Source of the DNA: Methylophaga sp.
Lineage (GTDB): Bacteria; Pseudomonadota; Gammaproteobacteria; Nitrosococcales; Methylophagaceae
Length of the DNA: 34,772 nt
Direction: 5' to 3'
Assembly: GCA_002733105.1 (NCBI GenBank)
Contig: NVUI01000010.1
Span: 4,010 to 38,781 of the forward strand
In this document: positions 18,061-27,177 of the stretch, piece after piece
Numbering within the stretch: the first letter of the stretch is position 1
Layout of the letters: every line of letters starts with the position of its first letter
Notes under the pieces: model-generated
Told to the model about the DNA's origin: nothing
The model's input: only the letters and a program-made list of their open reading frames with translations
Databases searched by the model: none
Program-made: the position numbers and the translations under genes

Positions 18061-18573
18061 ATGAAAAAAGTTGTTTTTATAGTATTACTTGCTGCGGTGA
18101 TAACGGCTGGATATTTCTTCATTAATAAGGCTGATGAAGAAGTAAGTGCTGTACCTGAAAGTACTAATACATCTACTGATACTTCGCCAGCAGTGGAAGC
18201 AGACGATAATACATCAGCACCAGCTGACAGTATGATAACACCTGTGGATATGTCGGAAGAAGCACAAACAGAAATGTATAATACTATTAATGACTATAAT
18301 CAATGCATGATGAAAAATAGACTCGAATATCATCAACAAGGCATTAAAGTCGCTAATGTTGCTGATAAAACATTAGCAGCCTGTGAACCTCATTTGGACA
18401 GTTTAGCTGAAGTGCTGTTACGAAATAATGTGAATGAAGGACTTAGCAAAAAAATGGTGCATACCATGCGATCACGCGCTGCTCGCAGATTAATGTCTGC
18501 GGTCATGCAATCTATGGCAGGTCAAGCAGCAGCCATGGCAAATGCACAGCCAGAAACGGTGACTGCTGAATAA
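18061..18573 (+). CDS. Unrecognised exported or membrane-anchored protein
   Basis: I do not recognise this 170-residue protein. It begins MKKVVFIVLLAAVITAGYFF, an uncleaved anchor or signal peptide. A Ser/Thr/Pro/Asp-rich acidic linker (about 24-62) follows, then a helical domain (about 63-160) with two cysteines, Cys82 in NQCMMKN and Cys108 in LAACEPHLD. These could form a disulfide in the periplasm. The C-terminal part is Ala/Met-rich (AVMQSMAGQAAAMA). AGGAGAG lies just before the ATG, so translation should be strong. It is divergent from amgK with a 200-nt gap. Its stop is only 3 nt from the end of the convergent yceF gene. Confidence 0.8.
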   Translation: MKKVVFIVLLAAVITAGYFFINKADEEVSAVPESTNTSTDTSPAVEADDNTSAPADSMITPVDMSEEAQTEMYNTINDYNQCMMKNRLEYHQQGIKVANVADKTLAACEPHLDSLAEVLLRNNVNEGLSKKMVHTMRSRAARRLMSAVMQSMAGQAAAMANAQPETVTAE

Positions 18574-18576
18574 AGA

Positions 18577-19167
18577 TTATTGTGGCGGTTGGAGGATATC
18601 AATGCCTTCAGCCGCTAATAATTGTATTAGCCTAATCAGTGGTAAGCCAATTAAGCTATTGGGGTCATCCCCGTTTAGAGATGAAAATAAGCTAATGCCC
18701 AATCCTTCTGATTTGAAGCTGCCAGCGCATTGGTAGGGCTGTTCTTGTTGAAGATAAAACTCTATTTGTTTGGGGGATAATCGTTTAAAGCTGACCTTAA
18801 AAGGTTCACACAATGTTTGCATATTTCCGGTCTGGCTATTTAATAAGGTCAATCCGGTTAGAAACAACACTGTTTTACCTGAAGCAGCCATCAGTTGTTT
18901 GACTGCATTTTCATGATTGCCTGGCTTGCCCAAGATATGGCCATCTATCACTGCAACTTGATCGGAGCCAATAATCAGCGTATCAGGATACTGTAAGGCA
19001 ATGGCCTGTGCTTTTTGCTCAGACAATCTTTGCACTAACTGCTTCGGCTGTTCATTAGCTAACCTGCTTTCATCAATGTCAGGTGACGCGCTGATAAACG
19101 GTAAACCGAGTTTAGATAGTATTTCAGCTCGAAAGGGTGAGCTTGACCCTAAGATAAGTTGTTGCAT
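18577..19167 (-). CDS. Maf-family nucleotide pyrophosphatase, YceF type (7-methyl-GTP)
   Basis: Maf proteins hydrolyse modified or non-canonical nucleotides. The 196-residue sequence follows E. coli YceF (m7GTP pyrophosphatase) throughout: LILGSSSPFRAEIL at the N-terminus, DIDESR, LIIGSDQVAVIDG with the catalytic Asp, CAGSFKSEGLGISLF and DDPNSLIGLPLI. It lies 2 nt downstream of pgm and is probably cotranscribed with it. In E. coli yceF is next to yceD-rpmF-plsX, but here those genes are about 15 kb away, so the association has been broken. Confidence 0.9.
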   Translation of the reverse strand: MQQLILGSSSPFRAEILSKLGLPFISASPDIDESRLANEQPKQLVQRLSEQKAQAIALQYPDTLIIGSDQVAVIDGHILGKPGNHENAVKQLMAASGKTVLFLTGLTLLNSQTGNMQTLCEPFKVSFKRLSPKQIEFYLQQEQPYQCAGSFKSEGLGISLFSSLNGDDPNSLIGLPLIRLIQLLAAEGIDILQPPQ

Positions 19168-19169
19168 CT

Positions 19170-20846
<1,677 letters not shown>

Positions 20847-20889
20847 TTAGTATTTGTCTATCTTCAATCAATCTAACTATACCGATCTG

Positions 20890-21786
20890 ATGACAACTGC
20901 TCAACAACCTAGCGCTGCTCGTTTGATGCGATTAGCTACTTATGCTTCAGTGACAACCGCGATTGTTTTGGTTTTAATTAAGGTGGTTGCATGGGTGATG
21001 ACAGATTCAGTCAGCATCTTAGCAACTCTGGTAGATTCGAGTTTAGATGTATTGGCTTCAATACTGAATTTGGTGGCAGTTCACCTTGCTTTACAGCCAG
21101 CAGATCATGAGCACCGCTTTGGTCATGGTAAGGCCGAATCTCTCGCTGGGATGGGGCAGGCTATGCTTATTACCGGCTCAGCAGGATTGTTATTATTACA
21201 GGCTGCGGGAAGAATTATTCATCCACAGCCTATTAGTGCTGGTTTGGAAGTCGGCGTGAGTGTGATGATTTTTTCAATGGTGGCGACGGTATTACTGCTG
21301 ACTTTTCAGAAATATGTCATTCAGCGTACAAATTCAACGGCAATTAAAGCCGATGCATTACATTATAAAACTGATTTATTAGTGAATGGCAGCGTCATTA
21401 TTGCCTTAGTGCTCACTTTTTATGGTTGGTCTCATTTTGATGCGTTGTTTGCTATTGGCATCGCCTTGTTTATTTTGTATAGCGCGTGGGAAATAGTGCG
21501 AGAATCTATTGATTTATTAATGGATCACGAGCTTCCTGATGAAGAAAGACACAAGATTAGTTCGACAGTATTAGCTCATCCAAAAGTTCAGGGCTTTCAC
21601 GATTTACGTACGCGGCGTTCGGGCATAACGGTATTTATTCAAATTCACTTAGAGCTGGAAGCCACATTGTCGTTAGCTGAAGCACATGCTATTGCAGAAG
21701 AAGTTGAACAACAACTACACACGCTTTTTGATGATGTTGAAGTGATTATTCATGAGGATCCCGTTACAACATCTTCTTTAATTTGA
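20890..21786 (+). CDS. fieF: Cation diffusion facilitator, FieF-like iron/zinc exporter
   Basis: This CDF-family antiporter exports divalent iron or zinc in exchange for protons. The 298-residue protein parallels E. coli FieF: Asp49 and Asp53 in TLVDSSLDVLAS and His/Asp in ADALHYKTD form the transport site, and HRFGHGKAESLAG is the family signature. About six transmembrane helices precede a cytoplasmic domain with FHDLRTRRSG, FIQIHLELE and VIIHEDP. I chose ATG 20890, which fits the family length, although its ribosome binding site is poor; a TTG at 20854 would add 12 residues. The next gene follows after 47 nt. Confidence 0.92.
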   Translation: MTTAQQPSAARLMRLATYASVTTAIVLVLIKVVAWVMTDSVSILATLVDSSLDVLASILNLVAVHLALQPADHEHRFGHGKAESLAGMGQAMLITGSAGLLLLQAAGRIIHPQPISAGLEVGVSVMIFSMVATVLLLTFQKYVIQRTNSTAIKADALHYKTDLLVNGSVIIALVLTFYGWSHFDALFAIGIALFILYSAWEIVRESIDLLMDHELPDEERHKISSTVLAHPKVQGFHDLRTRRSGITVFIQIHLELEATLSLAEAHAIAEEVEQQLHTLFDDVEVIIHEDPVTTSSLI

Positions 21787-21825
21787 TATTTCAATGAAAT
21801 AACGTGCTAATAAGGGCAAATATCG

Positions 21826-21831
21826 TATAAT
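21826..21831 (+). promoter_or_regulatory. TATAAT element just before the NERD gene
   Basis: A perfect TATAAT ends 2 nt before the ATG at 21834, with only a weak -35 candidate about 16 bp upstream (GTGCTA). If it is used, transcription would begin inside the annotated reading frame, so either the true start is further downstream or the element is chance. Confidence 0.3.
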
Positions 21832-21833
21832 TT

Positions 21834-22454
21834 ATGACCATTATTAGAACTATAGGTTGTGATACTTTGCTCGTTGAAATCTCGATTAATTTAATTGTTG
21901 CTGTGTGCATAATTTGCATTTTATTGGCATCACTGTTTTATTTGCGAAAGAAGCATAAGCAATCTGCGGCCTATCAAATAAATATGATCCTAGCGCCAGA
22001 GGATGAAATGCAAAATTTTATTATTCCGGATGGCATTGGTGGCTTATTAGAGGTTGAGCATCTTATTTTGATGGAGCAAGGCTTGCTTATTATCGAAACA
22101 TTCCCTATTTCGGGAAATCTGTTTGGTGCTGAAAAAATTGATCAGTGGACTCAAGTTATTGATAAACGAAGCTTCAAGTTTATCAATCCTTTGCAGCATA
22201 TTCATGACACGCGGCAGGCTTTAAAGGTACTGACACCTAAAATTCCGATTTTTTGTCGGGTAATATTTTCTGCTGATTCTCATTTTCCTAAAGGTAAACC
22301 AGAGGAAGTATCCACTTTGAGCTCTTTAGCGGAAGATATGCAAAATATGCGGGCTTTACCAAAAATTATTGACAGCATGCGACAAGAGGCTTGGCATCAA
22401 ATTATACGGATAGGGCGTAAGGATGGACAAGCTATATTGGAGGCGGAAAGTTGA
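21834..22454 (+). CDS. Membrane-anchored NERD-domain protein, degenerate active site
   Basis: This 206-residue protein has one transmembrane segment (about 17-37) followed by a basic stretch (RKKHKQ) and a cytoplasmic NERD (nuclease-related) domain. The domain is seen in EVEHLILMEQGLLIIETF, then GNLFGAEKIDQWTQVI and FKFINPLQHIHDTRQAL. NERD belongs to the PD-(D/E)xK nuclease superfamily. Here the usual Asp before His is Glu75 and the E-x-K lysine is Phe90, so catalysis looks lost or altered. The start is uncertain, since no good ribosome binding site precedes the ATG and TATAAT lies directly upstream; TTG 21864 is another in-frame option. The 5'-nucleotidase gene begins 2 nt after the stop. 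Confidence 0.7.
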   Translation: MTIIRTIGCDTLLVEISINLIVAVCIICILLASLFYLRKKHKQSAAYQINMILAPEDEMQNFIIPDGIGGLLEVEHLILMEQGLLIIETFPISGNLFGAEKIDQWTQVIDKRSFKFINPLQHIHDTRQALKVLTPKIPIFCRVIFSADSHFPKGKPEEVSTLSSLAEDMQNMRALPKIIDSMRQEAWHQIIRIGRKDGQAILEAES

Positions 22455-22456
22455 TT

Positions 22457-23356
22457 ATGGAAAGAAAACCACTGATTGTTGCTATTTCATCCCGTGCATT
22501 ATTTGATTTGGATAAAAGCCATCAAATATATGAGCAGCAAGGTACTCAAGCTTATTGTGATTATCAAATTGACAATGAAGATGTCCCGCTTGAACCCGGT
22601 ACTGCCTACACATTAGTGCGAAAATTATTAGCATTGAATGATAAAGATGCTAAACATCCTAGAGTAGAGATTATTTTATTATCCCGAAATAGTGCTGATA
22701 CAGGTTTAAGAGTATTCAATTCAATTCAGCATCATAAATTAGCGATCACCCGAGCGGTGTTTACATCAGGTAGAAGTCCATATCGTTATGTTGCCCCCTT
22801 TGGTGCTAATTTGTTTTTATCTACTAGTCCTGAGGATGTACGAAAAGCCTTGGATGCGGGTATTGCAGCAGCCACTATTTTACCTTCAAATGTGGGTGAC
22901 AATAGTGAATCTAATGATCTACGTATTGCCTTTGATGGTGATGCCGTTTTGTTCTCAGATGAGTCCGAGCGAATTTATAAAGAGCAAGGCTTAGCTGCTT
23001 TTACTGAAAATGAACAACAAACTGCTAAAGCACCATTATCCAGCGGCCCTTTCAAAGATTTCTTAATTGCTTTAAATCATATACAGACCGAATATGGTGA
23101 AGGTAAGTCACCTATTAGAACAGCCTTAGTGACGGCGCGATCAGCACCAGCACATGAGCGTGTAATACGGACATTACGTGATTGGGGGATCCGTATTGAT
23201 GAGGCTATTTTTCTAGGAGGTATGGATAAGGGGCCATTTTTAAAATCTTTTGGGGCGGATATCTTTTTTGATGACCAGAAAGGGCATTGTGATTCAGCAA
23301 GAGAACACGTGGCCACGGGGCATGTGCCGCATGGTATTGCTAATGAAGAAAAATAA
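22457..23356 (+). CDS. 5'-nucleotidase, cytosolic cN-I-like family
   Basis: This 299-residue protein belongs to the bacterial relatives of cytosolic 5'-nucleotidase I, which dephosphorylate nucleoside monophosphates such as AMP. The call rests on IVAISSRALFDLDKSH at the N-terminus, VEIILLSRNSADTGLRVFNSI, the SGRSPYRYVAPFGANLFLS block, a FDGDAVLFSDESE acidic motif, and FLGGMDKGPFLKSFGADIFFDDQ near the C-terminus. I start at ATG 22457, with GGAAAG 6 nt upstream, rather than the in-frame TTG 22451. It is sandwiched between the NERD gene (2 nt) and the HDOD-GAF gene (16 nt), so the three are probably cotranscribed. Substrate preference cannot be read from sequence alone. Confidence 0.85.
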   Translation: MERKPLIVAISSRALFDLDKSHQIYEQQGTQAYCDYQIDNEDVPLEPGTAYTLVRKLLALNDKDAKHPRVEIILLSRNSADTGLRVFNSIQHHKLAITRAVFTSGRSPYRYVAPFGANLFLSTSPEDVRKALDAGIAAATILPSNVGDNSESNDLRIAFDGDAVLFSDESERIYKEQGLAAFTENEQQTAKAPLSSGPFKDFLIALNHIQTEYGEGKSPIRTALVTARSAPAHERVIRTLRDWGIRIDEAIFLGGMDKGPFLKSFGADIFFDDQKGHCDSAREHVATGHVPHGIANEEK

Positions 23357-23372
23357 GCTGAGGAGTTAATCG

Positions 23373-24890
23373 TTGACTGCAAAATCAAATGATCTTGATT
23401 CATGGATAAAGAAGCTGGATGATGAGGATATGCCTGTCTTTGCTTCTACGGTCTCTGATGTGACTGAAGCCATCAATAATGAGGATACTTCAGCAGTAGA
23501 TGTTTCTCGAATAATATTAAAAGATGCATCATTAACGAGTCGTCTTCTAAAATTAGCCAATAGCTTTCATTTTAATCCCCATGCGCAGAAAATTAGCACA
23601 ATTTCACGAGCCGTTATGGTATTAGGCTTTGATCAAGTAAGGGCGCTTACACTGTCACTTGCTTTGGTTGATTCATTATCTGCTGGGCACCAGCGTGAAA
23701 AAGTGACTGAAGAAATGGCACAATCTTTTCATGCGGCTATTCAAGCACAAGCATTAGCCAAAAAAACAAAAATGGACTCGCCAGAAAATATCTTTGTCGC
23801 TACCTTGTTGTCACGATTGGGTAATATGGCCTTTTGGGCATTTTCTGGAGATCAGTCTGAACAATTATTGGATCTATTGAATTCTACGCAGCTCTCCGAA
23901 CAAGAAGCCGAAACTAAAGTATTAGGTTTTCCTTTGCAGGATTTGACAAAAAGTTTGAGTAAATCATGGTCATTAGGGGAGTTATTAGATGAATTTCTTA
24001 GTGGAAAGAACAAAGATGACCTCAGTGTGACATTAATAGGACTAGGCTCTGATTTAGCACAGTCTATTAAGCATGGTTGGGATAGTGATGAGGCACAACA
24101 TGCTATTGAGAAAATTGCCGATAAATTAGAACTGCCTACTCAAGAAATAGAAGAGTTTGTTCATCATAATGCAAAAAATGCTAAAGACATTGTCAAAATT
24201 TATGGTGCTACAGAAGTAAGTAGGCGGATCCCGCAAGCAGTTACACCTTTAGTAGATCCGGAAGATGAAGCAGAAGCAGAAGCAGAAGAGGGTGATGATA
24301 TAGCTGTCGAGGTCGAAGTCGAGAGTAATGAGGAACTCGTAAAAGAAAACAAAGGGGATTTCACGCCGTTAGAGCCTGATATAAATGTGCAGTTATCTAT
24401 CTTGCAGGAAATGACTAATGCGATTGATGAAAGTGCCAGCATTACTATTATCTTAGAAATGGTGCTAGAAGGTATTTATCGTGGTGTTGGTATGGATCGA
24501 GCCTTATTTGCGATTTTGTCTAAAGACCATAAATCGTTAAGTTGCAAATATGCCTTAGGTAGTGATGCAGAGAGATTATGTCGTGATTTTGCAATAGATA
24601 TGAGTCATTCAAACAACATATTCCATCAAACGATAGAAACTAAACAAGCAATGCATGTTTCTTTTGACGCGAAAGGCCTTGCCAATACAGTCACAAACGA
24701 AATAGTAGAATTATTAGGGGCTCCACCATATTTAATTATGCCAACAATCATTAAAGGTAAGGTAATAGGTGTTTTTATGGCGGATCGTAATACAAGTGGC
24801 CGTGTAATTGAAGACAAAGATTTTGCTGCATTTCAGCAGTTTTGCAAGCAAGCAAACATGGGACTGACTTTTTTAAGTACACAAGGCTAG
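23373..24890 (+). CDS. HDOD-GAF domain signalling protein
   Basis: This 505-residue cytoplasmic protein has an N-terminal HDOD domain (about 10-220). Recognisable parts are MPVFASTVSDVTEAI, DASLTSRLLKLANSFHF and ISTISRAVMVLGFDQVRALTLS. HDOD domains are non-catalytic relatives of HD phosphohydrolases found in signalling proteins. An acidic Glu/Asp/Ala-rich linker (about 292-330) leads to a GAF domain (about 345-500; RALFAILSKDHKSLSCKYALG, PPYLIMPTIIKGKVIGVFMAD). The ligand is unknown. Translation starts at TTG 23373 behind a strong GAGGAG 7 nt upstream; the first in-frame ATG would remove part of the domain. It is the last gene of the NERD/nucleotidase group. Confidence 0.88.
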   Translation: MTAKSNDLDSWIKKLDDEDMPVFASTVSDVTEAINNEDTSAVDVSRIILKDASLTSRLLKLANSFHFNPHAQKISTISRAVMVLGFDQVRALTLSLALVDSLSAGHQREKVTEEMAQSFHAAIQAQALAKKTKMDSPENIFVATLLSRLGNMAFWAFSGDQSEQLLDLLNSTQLSEQEAETKVLGFPLQDLTKSLSKSWSLGELLDEFLSGKNKDDLSVTLIGLGSDLAQSIKHGWDSDEAQHAIEKIADKLELPTQEIEEFVHHNAKNAKDIVKIYGATEVSRRIPQAVTPLVDPEDEAEAEAEEGDDIAVEVEVESNEELVKENKGDFTPLEPDINVQLSILQEMTNAIDESASITIILEMVLEGIYRGVGMDRALFAILSKDHKSLSCKYALGSDAERLCRDFAIDMSHSNNIFHQTIETKQAMHVSFDAKGLANTVTNEIVELLGAPPYLIMPTIIKGKVIGVFMADRNTSGRVIEDKDFAAFQQFCKQANMGLTFLSTQG

Positions 24891-24910
24891 TTTTATGCTT
24901 TATTCCCGTC

Positions 24911-24945
24911 TATAATAGCCGACTTTCTTCGGGTAGATGGCTATT
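24911..24945 (+). promoter_or_regulatory. tRNA-Leu promoter -10 and overlapping inverted repeat
   Basis: TATAAT at 24911-24916 lies 44 nt before the tRNA, a suitable distance for its promoter, though the -35 is weak. The -10 overlaps the left arm of a perfect 7-bp inverted repeat (AATAGCC 24914-24920, GGCTATT 24939-24945). There is no T-run after it, so it is not an obvious terminator. Confidence 0.4.
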
Positions 24946-24959
24946 CGAATAACGGTTAT

Positions 24960-25044
<85 letters not shown>

Positions 25045-25057
25045 TTTATGAAGGTTA

Positions 25058-25075
25058 GTGATTGACATCAATCAC
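25058..25075. repeat. 18-bp palindrome between tRNA-Leu and tig
   Basis: GTGATTGA-CA-TCAATCAC is a perfect 8-2-8 palindrome beginning 13 nt after the tRNA and ending 35 nt before the tig ATG. It could be a hairpin acting in tRNA 3' processing, or an operator for tig. It contains an imperfect FNR-like core. There is no T-run, so it is not a standard terminator. Confidence 0.5.
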
Positions 25076-25110
25076 CAACATTTTGATCCCCATGATGTTT
25101 GAGGTAGAAA

Positions 25111-26412
25111 ATGCAAGTTACTGTAGAAAATGTTAGCGAACTTGGTCGCCAAATGACGGTGACATTGGATGACGCCAATATCGAACAAGCAGTACAGGAA
25201 CGATTGAAGAGTATTCGTCCAACTGTAAAGATGGCAGGCTTTCGTCCAGGTAAAGTACCTATGAAGACGGTTGAACGTACTCACGGTCCATCTGCTCGTC
25301 GCGATGTGATTGATGACCTTGTTCAAAGCAGCATGCAAGAAGCTTTTACACAGGAAGAGATTAATCCGGCAGGTCCTCCACATATTAATAGTATGGATGA
25401 TAAAGACGGTACTCTGATTTACACCATACAATATGAAGTTTTCCCTGACGTAAAAGAAATCAAGTTAGAGGGTATCTCTATTGAGAAAACAGTAGCTGAA
25501 GTTAACGATGAAGATGTTGACCAAATGTTAGAAACATTACGTGATCAACGTATGACATGGGAACCTCTAAAACGTGCAGCGAAAGAAGGCGATGGCGTTA
25601 CAATTGATTTTGCCGGTAGCATTGATGGTGAGAATTTCGATGGTGGTAACGGTAAAGATGTCTTGTTAGTCATTGGTGACGGCACAATGTTGGCAGAGTT
25701 TGAAAACCAGTTGGTGGGTAAAAAAACAGACCAAGATATAACGATTACTATGACCTTCCCTGATGATTACCGTGCAGAGCATTTGCAAGGTAAAGAAGCA
25801 ACATTTGCTGTCACAGTTAAGTCAGTAGCTAAAAAGAAATTACCGAAGTTAGATAAAGACTTTGCAAAGTTATGCGGCGTAGAGGGTGGTATATCGGCAC
25901 TGAAAAAAGAAGTTCAAGCTAATATGTTACGAGAACTTTCAACCACGTTGAAAGCTCAAAACAAACGCAAAGTGATGGATAGTTTAACTGAGAATAATCA
26001 AGTCGAGCTGCCCGAGTCCCCAGTAGAGCGTGAAGCCGAGTATTTATTAGAGCAAGCAAAAACTAATTTGAAGAATCAAGGTGTTAATGTGGAAGGTATT
26101 CCATTTAATATTGATGACTTCAACGATGCTGCGAGAAAACGTGTCACGCTAAGCTTGCTCATTGGTAAAATAATTTCTGATAATGGTATTACACCAGATG
26201 AAGACCGCATCAAAGAAGTTATTGATGGTATTGCTGAAAGTTATGAAGACCCAGAAGATGTGGTTAAGTTTTACATGAATGATCAGCAAAAATTATCTGA
26301 GATTCAAATGATGGTGGTTGAAGATATGGTGGTTGAATGGATCTATGACCATGTTAAAATAGAGCAAAGCACATCTTCATTTTCTGAGGTGATGAACGCA
26401 GCAACCGCGTAA
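25111..26412 (+). CDS. tig: Trigger factor, ribosome-associated chaperone and prolyl isomerase
   Basis: Trigger factor binds near the ribosome exit tunnel and shields nascent chains. The 433 residues show the N-terminal ribosome-binding domain with the GFRPGKVPMKTVE signature (contact loop F-R-P-G-K near residue 45). The FKBP-type PPIase domain follows (about 155-245; GDGVTIDFAGSIDGENFDGG, FPDDYRAEHLQGKEATF), then the long helical substrate-binding C-terminal domain. GAGGT lies 6-8 nt before the ATG. It precedes clpP-clpX-lon as in E. coli, with a terminator between tig and clpP. Confidence 0.97.
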   Translation: MQVTVENVSELGRQMTVTLDDANIEQAVQERLKSIRPTVKMAGFRPGKVPMKTVERTHGPSARRDVIDDLVQSSMQEAFTQEEINPAGPPHINSMDDKDGTLIYTIQYEVFPDVKEIKLEGISIEKTVAEVNDEDVDQMLETLRDQRMTWEPLKRAAKEGDGVTIDFAGSIDGENFDGGNGKDVLLVIGDGTMLAEFENQLVGKKTDQDITITMTFPDDYRAEHLQGKEATFAVTVKSVAKKKLPKLDKDFAKLCGVEGGISALKKEVQANMLRELSTTLKAQNKRKVMDSLTENNQVELPESPVEREAEYLLEQAKTNLKNQGVNVEGIPFNIDDFNDAARKRVTLSLLIGKIISDNGITPDEDRIKEVIDGIAESYEDPEDVVKFYMNDQQKLSEIQMMVVEDMVVEWIYDHVKIEQSTSSFSEVMNAATA

Positions 26413-26438
26413 TTTACTTAACTCAGAGATAGAATATG

Positions 26439-26478
26439 ATAGCCCGTGCTCATAACGTTTGACGCGGGCTATTTTTTT
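26439..26478 (+). terminator. Terminator between tig and clpP
   Basis: A 10-bp stem with one G-U pair (26439-26448 with 26463-26472) and a 14-nt loop is followed by a T-run at 26472-26478. It ends only 20 nt before the clpP ATG. That leaves no room for a clpP promoter downstream, so clpP must depend on readthrough or on a promoter overlapping the hairpin. Confidence 0.88.
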
Positions 26479-26498
26479 AAGACCAATATGAGACGGAT

Positions 26499-27137
26499 AT
26501 GACAAATAAATTCTTTGATAATGATATCACTAGCATTAATAATGCATTGGTACCAATGGTTGTTGAACAAACATCTCGAGGTGAGCGTTCATATGATATT
26601 TTTTCGCGCCTATTAAAAGAACGGGTCATTTTTTTGGTGGGTCCCGTTGAGGACCAGATGGCCAACTTAGTGGTTGCCCAACTGTTATTTTTAGAGTCTG
26701 AGAATCCAGATAAAGATATCCACCTTTATATCAATTCTCCAGGTGGTGCAGTGACGGCCGGTTTAGCTATCTACGATACTATGCAGTTTATTAAGCCAGA
26801 TGTAAGTACACTTTGCATGGGGCAAGCAGCGAGTATGGGTGCTGTCCTATTAACAGCAGGAGCAGACGGTAAACGTCATTGTTTGCCAAACTCTCGAATT
26901 ATGGTGCATCAACCTTTAGGTGGTTTTCAAGGGCAAGCTTCTGATATTGATATTCATGCTCGCGAAATATTAGCCGTACGTGATCGTTTAAACGGTATTT
27001 TAGCTAAACACACTGGCCAAAGTGTTGATAAAATCAAGAATGACACGGATCGTGATAACTTTATGGATGGTGAACAAGCCGTTGAATATGGTTTAATAGA
27101 CTCTGTTTTGAATACTCGCCCTGCAGAACAGGCATAA
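26499..27137 (+). CDS. clpP: ATP-dependent Clp protease proteolytic subunit
   Basis: ClpP forms the barrel-shaped serine protease that degrades proteins unfolded by ClpX or ClpA. The catalytic triad is complete: Ser112 in [12 protein letters not shown], His137 in [11 protein letters not shown] and Asp186 in DTDRDNFM. The oxyanion loop is [12 protein letters not shown]. The 212-residue length fits a protein with a short N-terminal propeptide. The ribosome binding site is weak (GAGACGG). clpX follows after 40 nt with no terminator, so clpP-clpX are probably cotranscribed. Confidence 0.97.
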   Translation: MTNKFFDNDITSINNALVPMVVEQTSRGERSYDIFSRLLKERVIFLVGPVEDQMANLVVAQLLFLESENPDKDIHLYINSPGGAVTAGLAIYDTMQFIKPDVSTLCMGQAASMGAVLLTAGADGKRHCLPNSRIMVHQPLGGFQGQASDIDIHAREILAVRDRLNGILAKHTGQSVDKIKNDTDRDNFMDGEQAVEYGLIDSVLNTRPAEQA

Positions 27138-27177
27138 TGTGCCGATAAAGTTTGATATTAGGATAAGGTAGCTATAT

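Noticed and set aside
25063..25095. TTGACA...CCCCATGATG before tig as a sigma-32 promoter
   Set aside because: The spacing is about 20 bp, too long for RpoH, and the -35 is not CTTGAA-like.
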